Part shown: positions 1 through 5,661 of the stretch, piece by piece
Numbering within the stretch: position 1 is the stretch's first letter
Layout: every line of letters begins with the position of its first letter
Assembly: GCA_944391365.1 (NCBI GenBank)
Contig: CALXTH010000168.1
Span: 1-5,661 of the forward strand
Source: an uncultured Alphaproteobacteria bacterium
Lineage (GTDB): Bacteria; Pseudomonadota; Alphaproteobacteria; RF32; CAG-239
DNA length: 5,661 bases
Direction: 5' to 3'
Notes under the pieces: generated by a model
What the model saw: only the letters and a program-made list of their open reading frames with translations
What the model was told of the DNA's origin: nothing
The model's database searches: none
Position numbers and translations under genes: made by a program

Positions 1-361
1 GCGCCCCGAGAATCGTGCTGAACAACAGCGGATCCATATAAAAAATATAGCCTAAAACTTTCGGAGAATACATAAAATCCGTCAGATACATAAAACCGAT
101 TGACCCGACGCTGACCGCCATCAGCAAGACATCACGCCCAAAAAAGCGCCAGCCTTTCCGGTCAAACCACAAAATCAGCCAATAGCCCAAAAGCGCCAAG
201 AATCCTCCAGCCCAGACGCCGACAACACTGTCATCAACCCCGAGGCTCCGGGCGATTTCCAGCGATGCGCCAACCGCAACCGTGCAAACCGCACACGCCG
301 GATTCGCTAATGCTTTGCTCGAAATCAACAACCCGCAAGCCAAAATTAAGGTTAACATCAT
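1..361 (-). CDS. Small integral membrane protein with CxxC near the N-terminus, partial (runs off the left edge)
   Basis: The first 120 residues read without a stop from the ATG at 361-359 to the window edge; the C-terminus is missing. The N-terminus is a hydrophobic stretch (about residues 3-15) ending in A-L-A before N20, like a signal peptide cleavage site. Soon after come C23 and C26 as C-A-V-C, then the segment T-V-A-V-G-A-S-L. Further hydrophobic segments lie at about 45-65 and 77-95, and one begins near 103. From memory, similar C-P-V-C...G-A-G-L...L-G-V-D-D proteins occur in uncultured bacteria without an assigned role, so I do not assign a function. The CxxC would probably face the periplasm and could bind a metal or do thiol chemistry (inference). 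The start is supported by GGAG at 369-372, 7 bases upstream of the first of two adjacent ATGs. An in-frame TTG at 383-385 would add a basic n-region but has no ribosome binding site; an in-frame stop at 392-394 limits further extension. The gene follows the SulP gene by 62 bases with no visible terminator, so co-transcription is likely. Confidence 0.72.
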   Translation of the reverse strand, partial: MMLTLILACGLLISSKALANPACAVCTVAVGASLEIARSLGVDDSVVGVWAGGFLALLGYWLILWFDRKGWRFFGRDVLLMAVSVGSIGFMYLTDFMYSPKVLGYIFYMDPLLFSTILGA

Positions 362-423
362 TGTTTTTCTCCATCTTAAAATCAAGTTGGTTTATTATTA
401 ACTTCTCTTCCGAAAAAATCAAC

Positions 424-2211
424 TTAATTCTCAGATTTATCAGTTTCTTCCGCCTTATTCGTGAGGCTTTGTTCCGTCGGCACCTGAGCATCTTTGTCTT
501 TACGCATGTCTCTCAGATAACGGCGAGTCATTTTCAACGCATTTTCAAAGTTTGAAGCTATTGAAATATTATGCCAGGTTATGTTTTCTTGCAAAAAGGC
601 TTCATGCAAAACGCGGCGCGGCTGCTTTTTGACATTGGAAAAAATGATTTTCGTATCATATTTCTGGATTTTTTTAACAAACTCAACAATGATATTGGCG
701 CCGGTCGCGTCAACAACCGGAACATATCCCATTCGCAAAATCAGGACTTTTGGCGTTTGCGGCAGAGTTTTCAGATAGCTTGACACTTGGGAGGCGGCAC
801 CGAAGAACAGCGGGCCGGACAGTCTCAGGGACATAACACCGTCTTTGCTCAGAAACTGGCTCAGATCCCGGCCGCCGCCCTGCTCCGTCAGAACCGTTTC
901 ATCCGTGGCTATTTCCATTTCCCGGCTCATCCGGTGCATAAAGATAATGCTTGCCATGATAAAACCAACACTGATTGCCGTGTTTAAATCCGCAATCAGG
1001 GTCAGCAGCAAAGTGACCAACAAAGTATATCTGTCGCCTCTCGGCCCCTGAATAATTTTAAACATTTTACCAATGCCCAGCATATTCCAGCCGACAATTG
1101 TCAAAACGGCCGACAGGCAGGCCAGCGGAATATATTGTGCCAGCGGAGACAGCAGCAGCATAAACAGGAAAATGAAAACGGCGTTCATCAATCCGGACAC
1201 CGGGGAATAAGCATGTGCCTTGAAGTTTGTGGCGGTGCGGGCTATGGCGCTGGTGGCCGGGATACCCGAGAACAGCATACAAATCAGGTTGGCGGCACCC
1301 TCGCCTATCAATTCGGCGTTCGGGTTATGATTATCACCGCTCATCCCGTCGGCAACCGTCGCACAAAGCAAAGACTCTATTGCCGCAAGAAAAGCTATGG
1401 TTAATCCGCTGGGCAAAACCTTAATGAACAAATCAAGGCTGAATTCAGGAATCTGCGGTGCCGGCAGCAGATGCGGAATGCCACCGAAGCGGCTGCCGAT
1501 GGTTTCAACTTCGACTCCTAAGAGTTTCAAAACGAAGACGATCAGTACCGACGCTCCGACACAAACCAGATAGGCCGGGAGTTTCGGACGCCGCCACTGA
1601 ATATAAAAAATAATCGCAAAAGAGAATAAGGCGATAAATGTAGAGGCGATGCTCAGTTTGTCAAGATTTTGCAAATAAGCATTCCAACGCGGAAAAACTT
1701 CAACCGGAACATTATCAATCTGCAAACCGAGCAAATCCTTAAACTGGGTGGTAATCAGCAGCAGGCCGATGCCTCCGGTAAAACCGAGCACAACAGGATA
1801 GGGAATATATTTGATATAAGTCCCGAGCTTTAACAATCCGGCAAGAATCAGGACGCTTCCGGTAATCAGCATGCTCATCAGCAGCCCCTGATAGCCATAA
1901 TTCTGCAATACGGTGAAGATCAGCACGGCAAAAGCCCCCGTCGGCCCGCCTATCTGGTAACGGCCGCCGGCAAACAGTGCAATGAAAAAACCGGCCACGA
2001 TTGCCGTATAAAGCCCTTGCGCCGGAGATACGCCCGAAGCAATGGCCAAGGCCATGGACAACGGAATGGAAATAACCGCCACAGTCAGTCCGGCTGAAGC
2101 ATCCTGTTTGAAACGCGATGTATTATATCCTTGTTTTTTGATGATTTCCCATAATTTCGGGGCAAAATTTCTTTCATAGGCCCCCAGGCATTTTCTGACG
2201 ATACTGATCAT
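424..2211 (-). CDS. SulP/SLC26-family anion transporter with C-terminal STAS domain
   Basis: This 595-residue inner-membrane transporter is full length for bacterial SulP proteins. Residues 38-430 form the membrane domain. The family signatures are A-G-L-T-V-A-V at 40-46, Q-I-G-G-P-T-G-A-F at 86-94, the transmembrane-8 region A-A-I-E-S-L-L with the acidic residue E279 in the expected substrate or ion site, and G-I-P-A-T-S-A-I-A-R-T-A-T-N at 316-329. A STAS domain spans about 457-562, with V-D-A-T-G at 500-504 at the position of the SpoIIAA-like loop; the phosphorylatable serine seen in SpoIIAA is replaced. The last 30 or so residues are a charged, probably disordered tail. The GPTGAF and ATSAIARTATN motifs resemble the DauA (YchM) branch, whose E. 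coli member carries C4-dicarboxylates. Sulfate and bicarbonate carriers belong to the same family, so substrate cannot be read from sequence. The start is supported by AAGGTGAG at 2215-2222. A promoter candidate lies at 2261-2288, and a CxxC membrane protein follows downstream. Confidence 0.95.
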   Translation of the reverse strand: MISIVRKCLGAYERNFAPKLWEIIKKQGYNTSRFKQDASAGLTVAVISIPLSMALAIASGVSPAQGLYTAIVAGFFIALFAGGRYQIGGPTGAFAVLIFTVLQNYGYQGLLMSMLITGSVLILAGLLKLGTYIKYIPYPVVLGFTGGIGLLLITTQFKDLLGLQIDNVPVEVFPRWNAYLQNLDKLSIASTFIALFSFAIIFYIQWRRPKLPAYLVCVGASVLIVFVLKLLGVEVETIGSRFGGIPHLLPAPQIPEFSLDLFIKVLPSGLTIAFLAAIESLLCATVADGMSGDNHNPNAELIGEGAANLICMLFSGIPATSAIARTATNFKAHAYSPVSGLMNAVFIFLFMLLLSPLAQYIPLACLSAVLTIVGWNMLGIGKMFKIIQGPRGDRYTLLVTLLLTLIADLNTAISVGFIMASIIFMHRMSREMEIATDETVLTEQGGGRDLSQFLSKDGVMSLRLSGPLFFGAASQVSSYLKTLPQTPKVLILRMGYVPVVDATGANIIVEFVKKIQKYDTKIIFSNVKKQPRRVLHEAFLQENITWHNISIASNFENALKMTRRYLRDMRKDKDAQVPTEQSLTNKAEETDKSEN

Positions 2212-2260
2212 TATCTCACCTTAATTTAACAACTGTTTTTCTTAAATTTTCCGAGGTGAA

Positions 2261-2288
2261 GTAATACTCTTTTTTTTCAGCGTGTCAA
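2261..2288 (-). promoter_or_regulatory. Candidate sigma-70-type promoter of the SulP gene
   Basis: Reading the minus strand, TTGACA (2288-2283) is a perfect -35 box, followed after 16 bases by TATTAC (2266-2261) as a weaker -10 box. The spacer holds a run of eight A. Transcription would start near 2254, giving a leader of about 43 bases before the SulP ATG at 2211. The site lies downstream of the terminator of the preceding gene pair, which is where an independent promoter is needed. The poor last base of the -10 box keeps confidence moderate. Confidence 0.45.
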
Positions 2289-2303
2289 GCTATGGTCACA
2301 GCT
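2284..2303 (-). repeat. Phased direct repeat over the -35 region, possible operator
   Basis: On the minus strand AGCTGTGAC (2303-2295) is followed by AGCTTGAC (2291-2284). The second copy lacks one base and overlaps the -35 box TTGACA. The repeat period is 11 bases, close to one helical turn, as expected when two protein subunits bind the same DNA face. Two short copies could arise by chance, so the operator role is inference. Confidence 0.3.
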
Positions 2304-2324
2304 TTTTTTTATTTTCCGGAGGGC

Positions 2325-2353
2325 AAAAAAATCCTCCGGCTGACGGAGGATTT
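2325..2353 (-). terminator. Rho-independent terminator of the UPF0149-like/nitroreductase unit
   Basis: On the minus strand a perfect 10-base-pair stem, AAATCCTCCG with CGGAGGATTT, closes a 5-base loop (TCAGC). It runs into a T tract of seven, of which three belong to the stem. It begins 8 bases after the nitroreductase stop codon and lies before the SulP promoter, so it separates the two minus-strand units. Confidence 0.9.
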
Positions 2354-2361
2354 GTATCTTC

Positions 2362-2886
2362 TTACCACTTGCCCCAATGTATCCGCTCGGGCATGGCTCG
2401 TTCCGGTTGTTTCGGCGTTTCATCCGGCCAGCCGAGTACCACGATTGAAAAAGGTTTGACATTTTCCGGAAGTTTGAAATATTCCTTTAATGCCGCCATC
2501 GGCCCGGTCATCGGGGTTGCCCCGCACCAACAGGCACCCAGTCCCAGGGCATGAGCCGCCAACAGAATATTTTCAGTTGCGGCAGCACAGTCAATATCAA
2601 TATAGCTCCAGCCTTCTTTTTCCCTGCCGTAAGCAATATCTTCCCGACCACAGACCAGAATTACCGCGGCCGCATTCTCGGCAAACAACGCCGAGCGCTG
2701 CATAACGCGGAAATGCTTCAAAGTTTCACGGTCTTCAATTACCAGAAACTCCCACGGGCGGGTATTATGCGCCGAGGGGGCATATTGTCCGGCAGTAATG
2801 ATTTTTTCCAAAATCTCTTTGCTTATCGGTTTGTCCTGATATTTGCGGACAGAACGTCTGGTCAGCAGACCTTCCATGAGTTCCAT
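2362..2886 (-). CDS. Nitroreductase-family FMN-dependent oxidoreductase
   Basis: This 174-residue cytoplasmic protein has the length of the compact nitroreductase subgroup. Family members bind FMN as homodimers and use NAD(P)H to reduce nitro compounds, quinones, flavins or enones; the physiological substrate here is unknown. Visible signatures are the FMN-phosphate segment R-R-S-V-R-K-Y at 10-16, P-S-A-H-N-T-R-P-W at 37-45, the helix D-C-A-A-A-T-E-N-I-L-L-A-A at 99-111 followed by H-A-L-G-L-G-A-C-W-C-G at 112-122, and V-L-G-W-P at 150-154 near the end of the fold. The start is supported by GGGAG at 2895-2899, 8 bases upstream of the ATG; M4 is too far from it. The gene begins 15 bases after the upstream UPF0149-like gene and is followed by a strong terminator, so it is the last gene of a two-gene unit. 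C119 and C121 in the C-W-C segment are a small oddity of unknown meaning. Confidence 0.93.
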   Translation of the reverse strand: MELMEGLLTRRSVRKYQDKPISKEILEKIITAGQYAPSAHNTRPWEFLVIEDRETLKHFRVMQRSALFAENAAAVILVCGREDIAYGREKEGWSYIDIDCAAATENILLAAHALGLGACWCGATPMTGPMAALKEYFKLPENVKPFSIVVLGWPDETPKQPERAMPERIHWGKW

Positions 2887-2901
2887 TTGTTTGTCTCCCT
2901 T

Positions 2902-3522
2902 TTAATTTACTGTTCTTCTTAAATCTTCAATTCTCGGCAGAACCGTATTTTCAATAATAAAATCAATTGCTTTTTCAACCATTCGGTCTGTATGGTGGAT
3001 GGCTTCGGCAATATTTTCCAGATTTTCAGCGGTATCAATTTTTTGCATAATGTTTACATAGACTTCAGCCAGATCACTCAGCGAATCTACCAGCTCGGCA
3101 ATATAAGCCTGAAGTTTGAGGTTCTCCTTGCCGCCCCAAAAGCCTTCGACATAACCGGCTTCGACTTCTTCATAACGGCGGCGGCACAGGCTTTTTAAAT
3201 TCTCGCGGGAATCGGTTTTTATGCTCTCCAGGCGAACCTGATTTATGCGGACTTTTTCAAAAAGTTCATCCCACAGCCCCATAAAAAACTTGAAAAACAG
3301 TTCGGCCTCCTGTTTGGTTTCCAGGCGGGGTTCTTCTCCCTGAGGCCAGAAAGAAGAAATCACATCACTCGGACGCAGTTCCAGGTTCGGACTGCAGATT
3401 GCCCCCAGGAAACGCATTTTCACAACATACAGAGGCGTCGGGCAATGGTAATGTTCAAGCATTTTTATGAAACGATCATCACCAATATATTCATTTTGAC
3501 TTTTCATTTTAAGATTCTTCAT
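2902..3522 (-). CDS. UPF0149 (YecA/YgfB)-like protein of unknown function
   Basis: This protein has 206 residues, is mostly helical and charged, and lacks a signal peptide or membrane segment. Residues 29-95 follow a pattern I associate with UPF0149 proteins: a short helix with F-L-G-A-I-C-S-P (38-45), then P-S-D-V-I...F-W-P-Q-G (51-62), then an acidic stretch and a helix ending F-F-M-G-L-W-D-E-L (79-87). A second match is Y-V-E-G-F-W-G-G at 124-131 followed by an amphipathic helix, resembling the W..GF..G part of that family. The match is by pattern, not by alignment, so the family call is tentative. No function is established for this version. Residues 138-206 form long helices that could dimerise. 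Neither M1 nor M6 (ATG at 3507-3505) has a clear ribosome binding site, so the true start is uncertain by five residues. The gene diverges from the lipoprotein-argS pair across 27 bases and precedes the nitroreductase by 15 bases. Confidence 0.8.
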   Translation of the reverse strand: MKNLKMKSQNEYIGDDRFIKMLEHYHCPTPLYVVKMRFLGAICSPNLELRPSDVISSFWPQGEEPRLETKQEAELFFKFFMGLWDELFEKVRINQVRLESIKTDSRENLKSLCRRRYEEVEAGYVEGFWGGKENLKLQAYIAELVDSLSDLAEVYVNIMQKIDTAENLENIAEAIHHTDRMVEKAIDFIIENTVLPRIEDLRRTVN

Positions 3523-3571
3523 ATATAAAGGTTATGACTTATTAATTTAATGGAGTTTTTTATTTTGGCAA
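3496..3571. promoter_or_regulatory. Divergent promoter region between the UPF0149-like and lipoprotein-argS units
   Basis: Only 27 bases separate the two divergent starts, so promoters must reach into the coding sequences. For the minus strand, TTGCCA (3571-3566), 16 bases, then TAAATT (3549-3544) is a fair candidate. For the plus strand, TTGACT (3496-3501) stands upstream of the AT-rich run TATATAAA (3522-3529), but the spacing of about 18-20 bases to a -10 box is not ideal. Both assignments are tentative, and the two elements would face each other and overlap. Confidence 0.3.
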
Positions 3572-3885
3572 GAAATAATTTTTTGCGGGTTGTGTGGCTC
3601 AGTCTGTTTTTGAGTTCGTGCTCGGCGCTTGAGCCGTTTGTCGACCGGAAGCGCAATGCCGGCGCTCCGGCGCCCCAGCTTTATGTCGGACGCTCAAAAC
3701 CCGACAAACCTTCAATATGTTATAATATATTGACGACTGATTATAAAACAGTTAAAAAAATGGCTGACGAGGAATGTCAGAAGCATAAAACCGGTGATTA
3801 TGCACTTCCGGTCAATCAGGAGGCTTTCAGTTGCAAGGTTTTGCTTCCGGCCAGAATTAATTTTAAATGTGTCAAAGCTAGATAA
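3550..3885 (+). CDS. Putative small lipoprotein with four conserved-looking cysteines
   Basis: The 111-residue product has a hydrophobic segment (about 14-23) ending in the lipobox L-S-S-C, which places the lipidated cysteine at C24. The mature part is about 88 residues: a proline- and basic-rich linker to about residue 54, then a compact region with C57 (S-I-C-Y-N), C76 (E-E-C), C95 (F-S-C) and C107 (F-K-C). Four evenly spread cysteines in an exported protein suggest two disulfides (inference). I do not recognise a named family. Start choice is uncertain. The ATG at 3550 has no ribosome binding site, whereas the TTG at 3565 has GGAG (3552-3555) 9 bases upstream and would give a cleaner signal peptide beginning M-A-R-N-N. 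The product would then be 106 residues. The stop codon overlaps the argS ribosome binding site, with 12 bases between the genes, so the two are probably co-translated. Confidence 0.82.
   Translation: MEFFILARNNFLRVVWLSLFLSSCSALEPFVDRKRNAGAPAPQLYVGRSKPDKPSICYNILTTDYKTVKKMADEECQKHKTGDYALPVNQEAFSCKVLLPARINFKCVKAR
3552..3555 (+). promoter_or_regulatory. Ribosome binding site favouring a TTG start at 3565 for the lipoprotein gene
   Basis: GGAG lies 9 bases before an in-frame TTG and includes the last base of the ATG at 3550. No comparable site precedes that ATG; the nearest purine run, AAAGG at 3526-3530, is 19 bases away. The shorter product has a more conventional signal peptide, with a basic n-region directly before the hydrophobic core. 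Confidence 0.45.
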
Positions 3886-3890
3886 GGTGG
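3884..3890 (+). promoter_or_regulatory. argS ribosome binding site overlapping the upstream stop codon
   Basis: AAGGTGG sits 7 bases before the argS ATG. Its first two bases are the last two of the lipoprotein TAA stop. Ribosomes finishing the lipoprotein would end on the argS initiation region, which points to translational coupling. Confidence 0.75.
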
Positions 3891-3897
3891 ATTTATC

Positions 3898-5649
3898 ATG
3901 GATTTATCGCTTGAAAAAACAATAAACAACAAGCTGTCAAAGTGTTTTCGCTCGCTGGGGCTCAACGAGAAGTTTGCCGTTGTCAAACCTTCTGATCGTC
4001 CGGATTTGAGTGATTTTCAATGCAACGGCGCTCTGGCTCTGGCCAAAGCCGAGCGAAAAAATCCCCGTGAAATTGCCTCTGTGATTGCTGCGGAGTTGGA
4101 AAAAGATCCTGATTTTACAAAGATTTCTGTTGACGGGCCGGGTTTTCTGAATCTTTCTCTCAGTGATGCGCTGATTTCCCGCGTGTTGTGCGGAATGGCC
4201 GAAGATTCCCGGCTGGGCTGCTCCACTGTTGATACGCCCCAAAAGATTATTCTTGATTCCGGCGGGCCGAATGTCGCCAAATCACTGCATGTCGGACATC
4301 TTCGTTCTGCCGTTATCGGTGAGGCTATTCGCCGAATCGAGAAATTTGTCGGTAATGATATTATTTCCGATGTTCATTTTGGTGACTACGGGACGCCGAT
4401 GGGAATGATTTTGAGCGAAATCATCAACCAGGACGGAGACCTTTCCAAGACCGAAACTTATGATATCAACCAGATTTCAGATTTTTATAAGCGTGCCAAC
4501 AGCCGTTGCAAAGAAAATGAAGCCGAAAAGGAAAAAGCCAGCCGGATTACCGCTGATTTGCAGAACGGGAATCCGGAATATTACAAGGCATGGCAGCATT
4601 TGCGCCGGGTTTCCGTTGAAGCGGTCAAGAAAAATTATGATGTTCTCGGGGCTCATTTTGATTTGTGGCTTGGGGAAAGTGATGCGCATCAGGCCAGTCT
4701 TGACGTGATTAAGATTGCCAAAGAAAAGGGAATTTCCGAGGTCGATGACGGGGCGACAATTATCCGTCTGGGTGAATCAAACAAGCCCAAGCCTCCGGTT
4801 ATTTTGCTTAAAAGCAATGGCGGTATCGGTTATCAGGTGACTGATATTGCCACAATCAAAATGCGGGTTGACGACCTTAAAGCGGATGAGATTATTTATG
4901 TCGTGGACAAGCGTCAGTCCCTGCATTTTGAACAGGTTTTTGAGGCTGCGGAAAAACTTGGTCTGGCTCCGCATACAACCTTGCAGCATATCGGTTTTGG
5001 GACGGTCAACGGGGCGGACGGAAAACCGTTTAAGACCCGTGACGGCGGTGTGATGAATCTTGAGGATCTTATTGCCCTTTCCAAAAACAAGGTTCGGGAA
5101 TCCATGCCCGATGCTAAAGATTTGGAAGGATTTCCGTCTGTTGAAGCCGCGCAGCAGTATATTGACACTCTGGTTGAAGATATTGCAATTGCCGCCATCA
5201 AATTTCAGGATTTGAAAAATAATATTGCTTCCGGTTATGTTTTTGAAATTGACGACTTTGCCAAGTTTGAAGGAAAAACCGGCCCTTATATTCAATATGA
5301 CGTTGCCCGCATTAATTCTATTATGCGCAAGGCTGAGGCGGCCGGTATTGTTCCCGGAGAGGTCATTATCACCAACCGGGAGGAGCGTGATTTGGCGCTC
5401 AAACTGGCGCAGCTTAATTCTGTCATTATGCGGACGCATGAGGAAAAAGAGCCGAGCATTATTTCTGACTATGCTTATACTTTGGCGCAGACATTCAGTT
5501 CTTTTTACAACACTTCGTCAATTCTGAATGCCGAAACGCCGGCGGAAGCGTCTTCCCGTTTGCGGCTGGCCGTGCTGACCAGAGATATTCTCAAGCTTTT
5601 ACTTGATTTGCTCGGTATCAAAGCGCCCGAAGTTATGCTCAAACGCTAG
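3898..5649 (+). CDS. argS: Arginyl-tRNA synthetase (class I aminoacyl-tRNA synthetase)
   Basis: The enzyme joins L-arginine to tRNA-Arg with ATP (EC 6.1.1.19) in the cytoplasm and is essential for translation. The protein has 583 residues, full length for a bacterial ArgRS. The N-terminal additional domain that recognises the tRNA elbow spans about 1-90, with D-G-P-G-F-L-N at 79-85. The class I Rossmann core follows, with S-G-G-P-N-V-A-K at 121-128 and H-V-G-H at 131-134 as the HIGH motif. The second ATP-binding loop is G-K-P-F-K-T-R-D-G-G at 375-384, the usual ArgRS form that lacks a canonical KMSKS. The F-E-G-K-T-G-P-Y-I-Q-Y motif at 457-467 opens the DALR anticodon-binding helical domain, which runs to the end and closes with L-L-G-I-K-A-P-E-V-M. 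A good ribosome binding site (AAGGTGG at 3884-3890) fixes the start. It is the second gene after a small lipoprotein and probably shares its transcript. No truncation or missing catalytic element was seen. Confidence 0.98.
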   Translation: MDLSLEKTINNKLSKCFRSLGLNEKFAVVKPSDRPDLSDFQCNGALALAKAERKNPREIASVIAAELEKDPDFTKISVDGPGFLNLSLSDALISRVLCGMAEDSRLGCSTVDTPQKIILDSGGPNVAKSLHVGHLRSAVIGEAIRRIEKFVGNDIISDVHFGDYGTPMGMILSEIINQDGDLSKTETYDINQISDFYKRANSRCKENEAEKEKASRITADLQNGNPEYYKAWQHLRRVSVEAVKKNYDVLGAHFDLWLGESDAHQASLDVIKIAKEKGISEVDDGATIIRLGESNKPKPPVILLKSNGGIGYQVTDIATIKMRVDDLKADEIIYVVDKRQSLHFEQVFEAAEKLGLAPHTTLQHIGFGTVNGADGKPFKTRDGGVMNLEDLIALSKNKVRESMPDAKDLEGFPSVEAAQQYIDTLVEDIAIAAIKFQDLKNNIASGYVFEIDDFAKFEGKTGPYIQYDVARINSIMRKAEAAGIVPGEVIITNREERDLALKLAQLNSVIMRTHEEKEPSIISDYAYTLAQTFSSFYNTSSILNAETPAEASSRLRLAVLTRDILKLLLDLLGIKAPEVMLKR

Positions 5650-5655
5650 GAAGCT

Positions 5656-5659
5656 GAGG
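5656..5659 (+). promoter_or_regulatory. Possible ribosome binding site of a gene beyond the right edge
   Basis: GAGG occurs 7-10 bases after the argS stop, and the sequence then ends. No terminator lies between, so the plus-strand operon probably continues with another gene starting just outside the window. A four-base match is weak evidence. Confidence 0.3.
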
Positions 5660-5661
5660 CA

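Noticed and set aside
234..491. An 85-codon minus-strand open frame across the SulP-CxxC gene junction
   Set aside because: It overlaps both the SulP C-terminal coding region and the start of the CxxC membrane protein gene in another frame. Its product is low-complexity and basic.
1920..1962. The SulP STAS-domain D-A-T-G loop lacking a phosphorylatable serine was not taken as a defect; likewise the GC-rich membrane motif here
   Set aside because: SulP STAS domains commonly lack the SpoIIAA serine, and the membrane signature at this position is intact, so neither is a sign of decay.
2287..2311. Small hairpin AAGCT...AGCTT followed by a run of T on the plus strand, resembling a terminator
   Set aside because: The stem is only 5 base pairs with an 8-base loop, and no plus-strand gene ends nearby. 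The repeat is better explained as part of the phased direct repeat at the SulP promoter.
2551..2922. A 123-codon plus-strand open frame opposite the nitroreductase gene
   Set aside because: The opposite strand carries clear nitroreductase motifs across the whole range, and this frame has no family features.
5020..5060. Absence of a canonical KMSKS motif in ArgRS
   Set aside because: Many bacterial arginyl-tRNA synthetases naturally have a degenerate loop of this kind, and the G-K-P-F-K-T-R form seen here is normal for the family.
4777..5439. A 220-codon open frame on the minus strand inside argS
   Set aside because: It lies wholly opposite a strongly supported argS, shows no recognisable motif and has no convincing ribosome binding site. 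It is an antisense shadow of argS codon usage.

Overview
The window holds five complete or nearly complete protein-coding genes plus one gene cut by the left edge. It is densely packed, and no stretch over 150 bases lacks a gene. The features fit a Gram-negative, proteobacterium-like genome of moderate GC: a lipoprotein with a lipobox, a SulP transporter of the proteobacterial type, a UPF0149-like protein and Shine-Dalgarno-led starts. An uncultured alphaproteobacterium is my best guess, but this is a low-confidence inference. No rRNA, tRNA, CRISPR array, insertion sequence or phage gene was seen.

Left part, minus strand (1-2361). A SulP/SLC26-type anion transporter with a C-terminal STAS domain (424-2211) is followed 62 bases downstream by a small membrane protein with a CxxC pair near the predicted signal-peptide cleavage site (361 to beyond base 1). 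They probably form one transcript. A candidate promoter with a perfect TTGACA -35 box lies in the 150-base gap upstream of the transporter, overlapped by a direct repeat with an 11-base period.

Middle, minus strand (2362-3522). A UPF0149-like protein of 206 residues and an FMN-dependent nitroreductase-family protein of 174 residues are separated by 15 bases. They are closed by a clear Rho-independent terminator (2325-2353), which separates this pair from the transporter unit.

Right part, plus strand (3550-5649). A short lipoprotein with four cysteines in its mature part is followed 12 bases later by full-length argS (arginyl-tRNA synthetase). The argS ribosome binding site overlaps the lipoprotein stop codon, so the two are probably translationally coupled. 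The two gene groups diverge from a gap of only 27 bases (3523-3549), so at least part of each promoter must lie inside the opposite gene.

The window looks mostly like ordinary core-genome content. The least explained parts are the CxxC membrane protein linked to the SulP transporter and the cysteine-containing lipoprotein linked to argS. I found no convincing evidence of a new multi-gene system.
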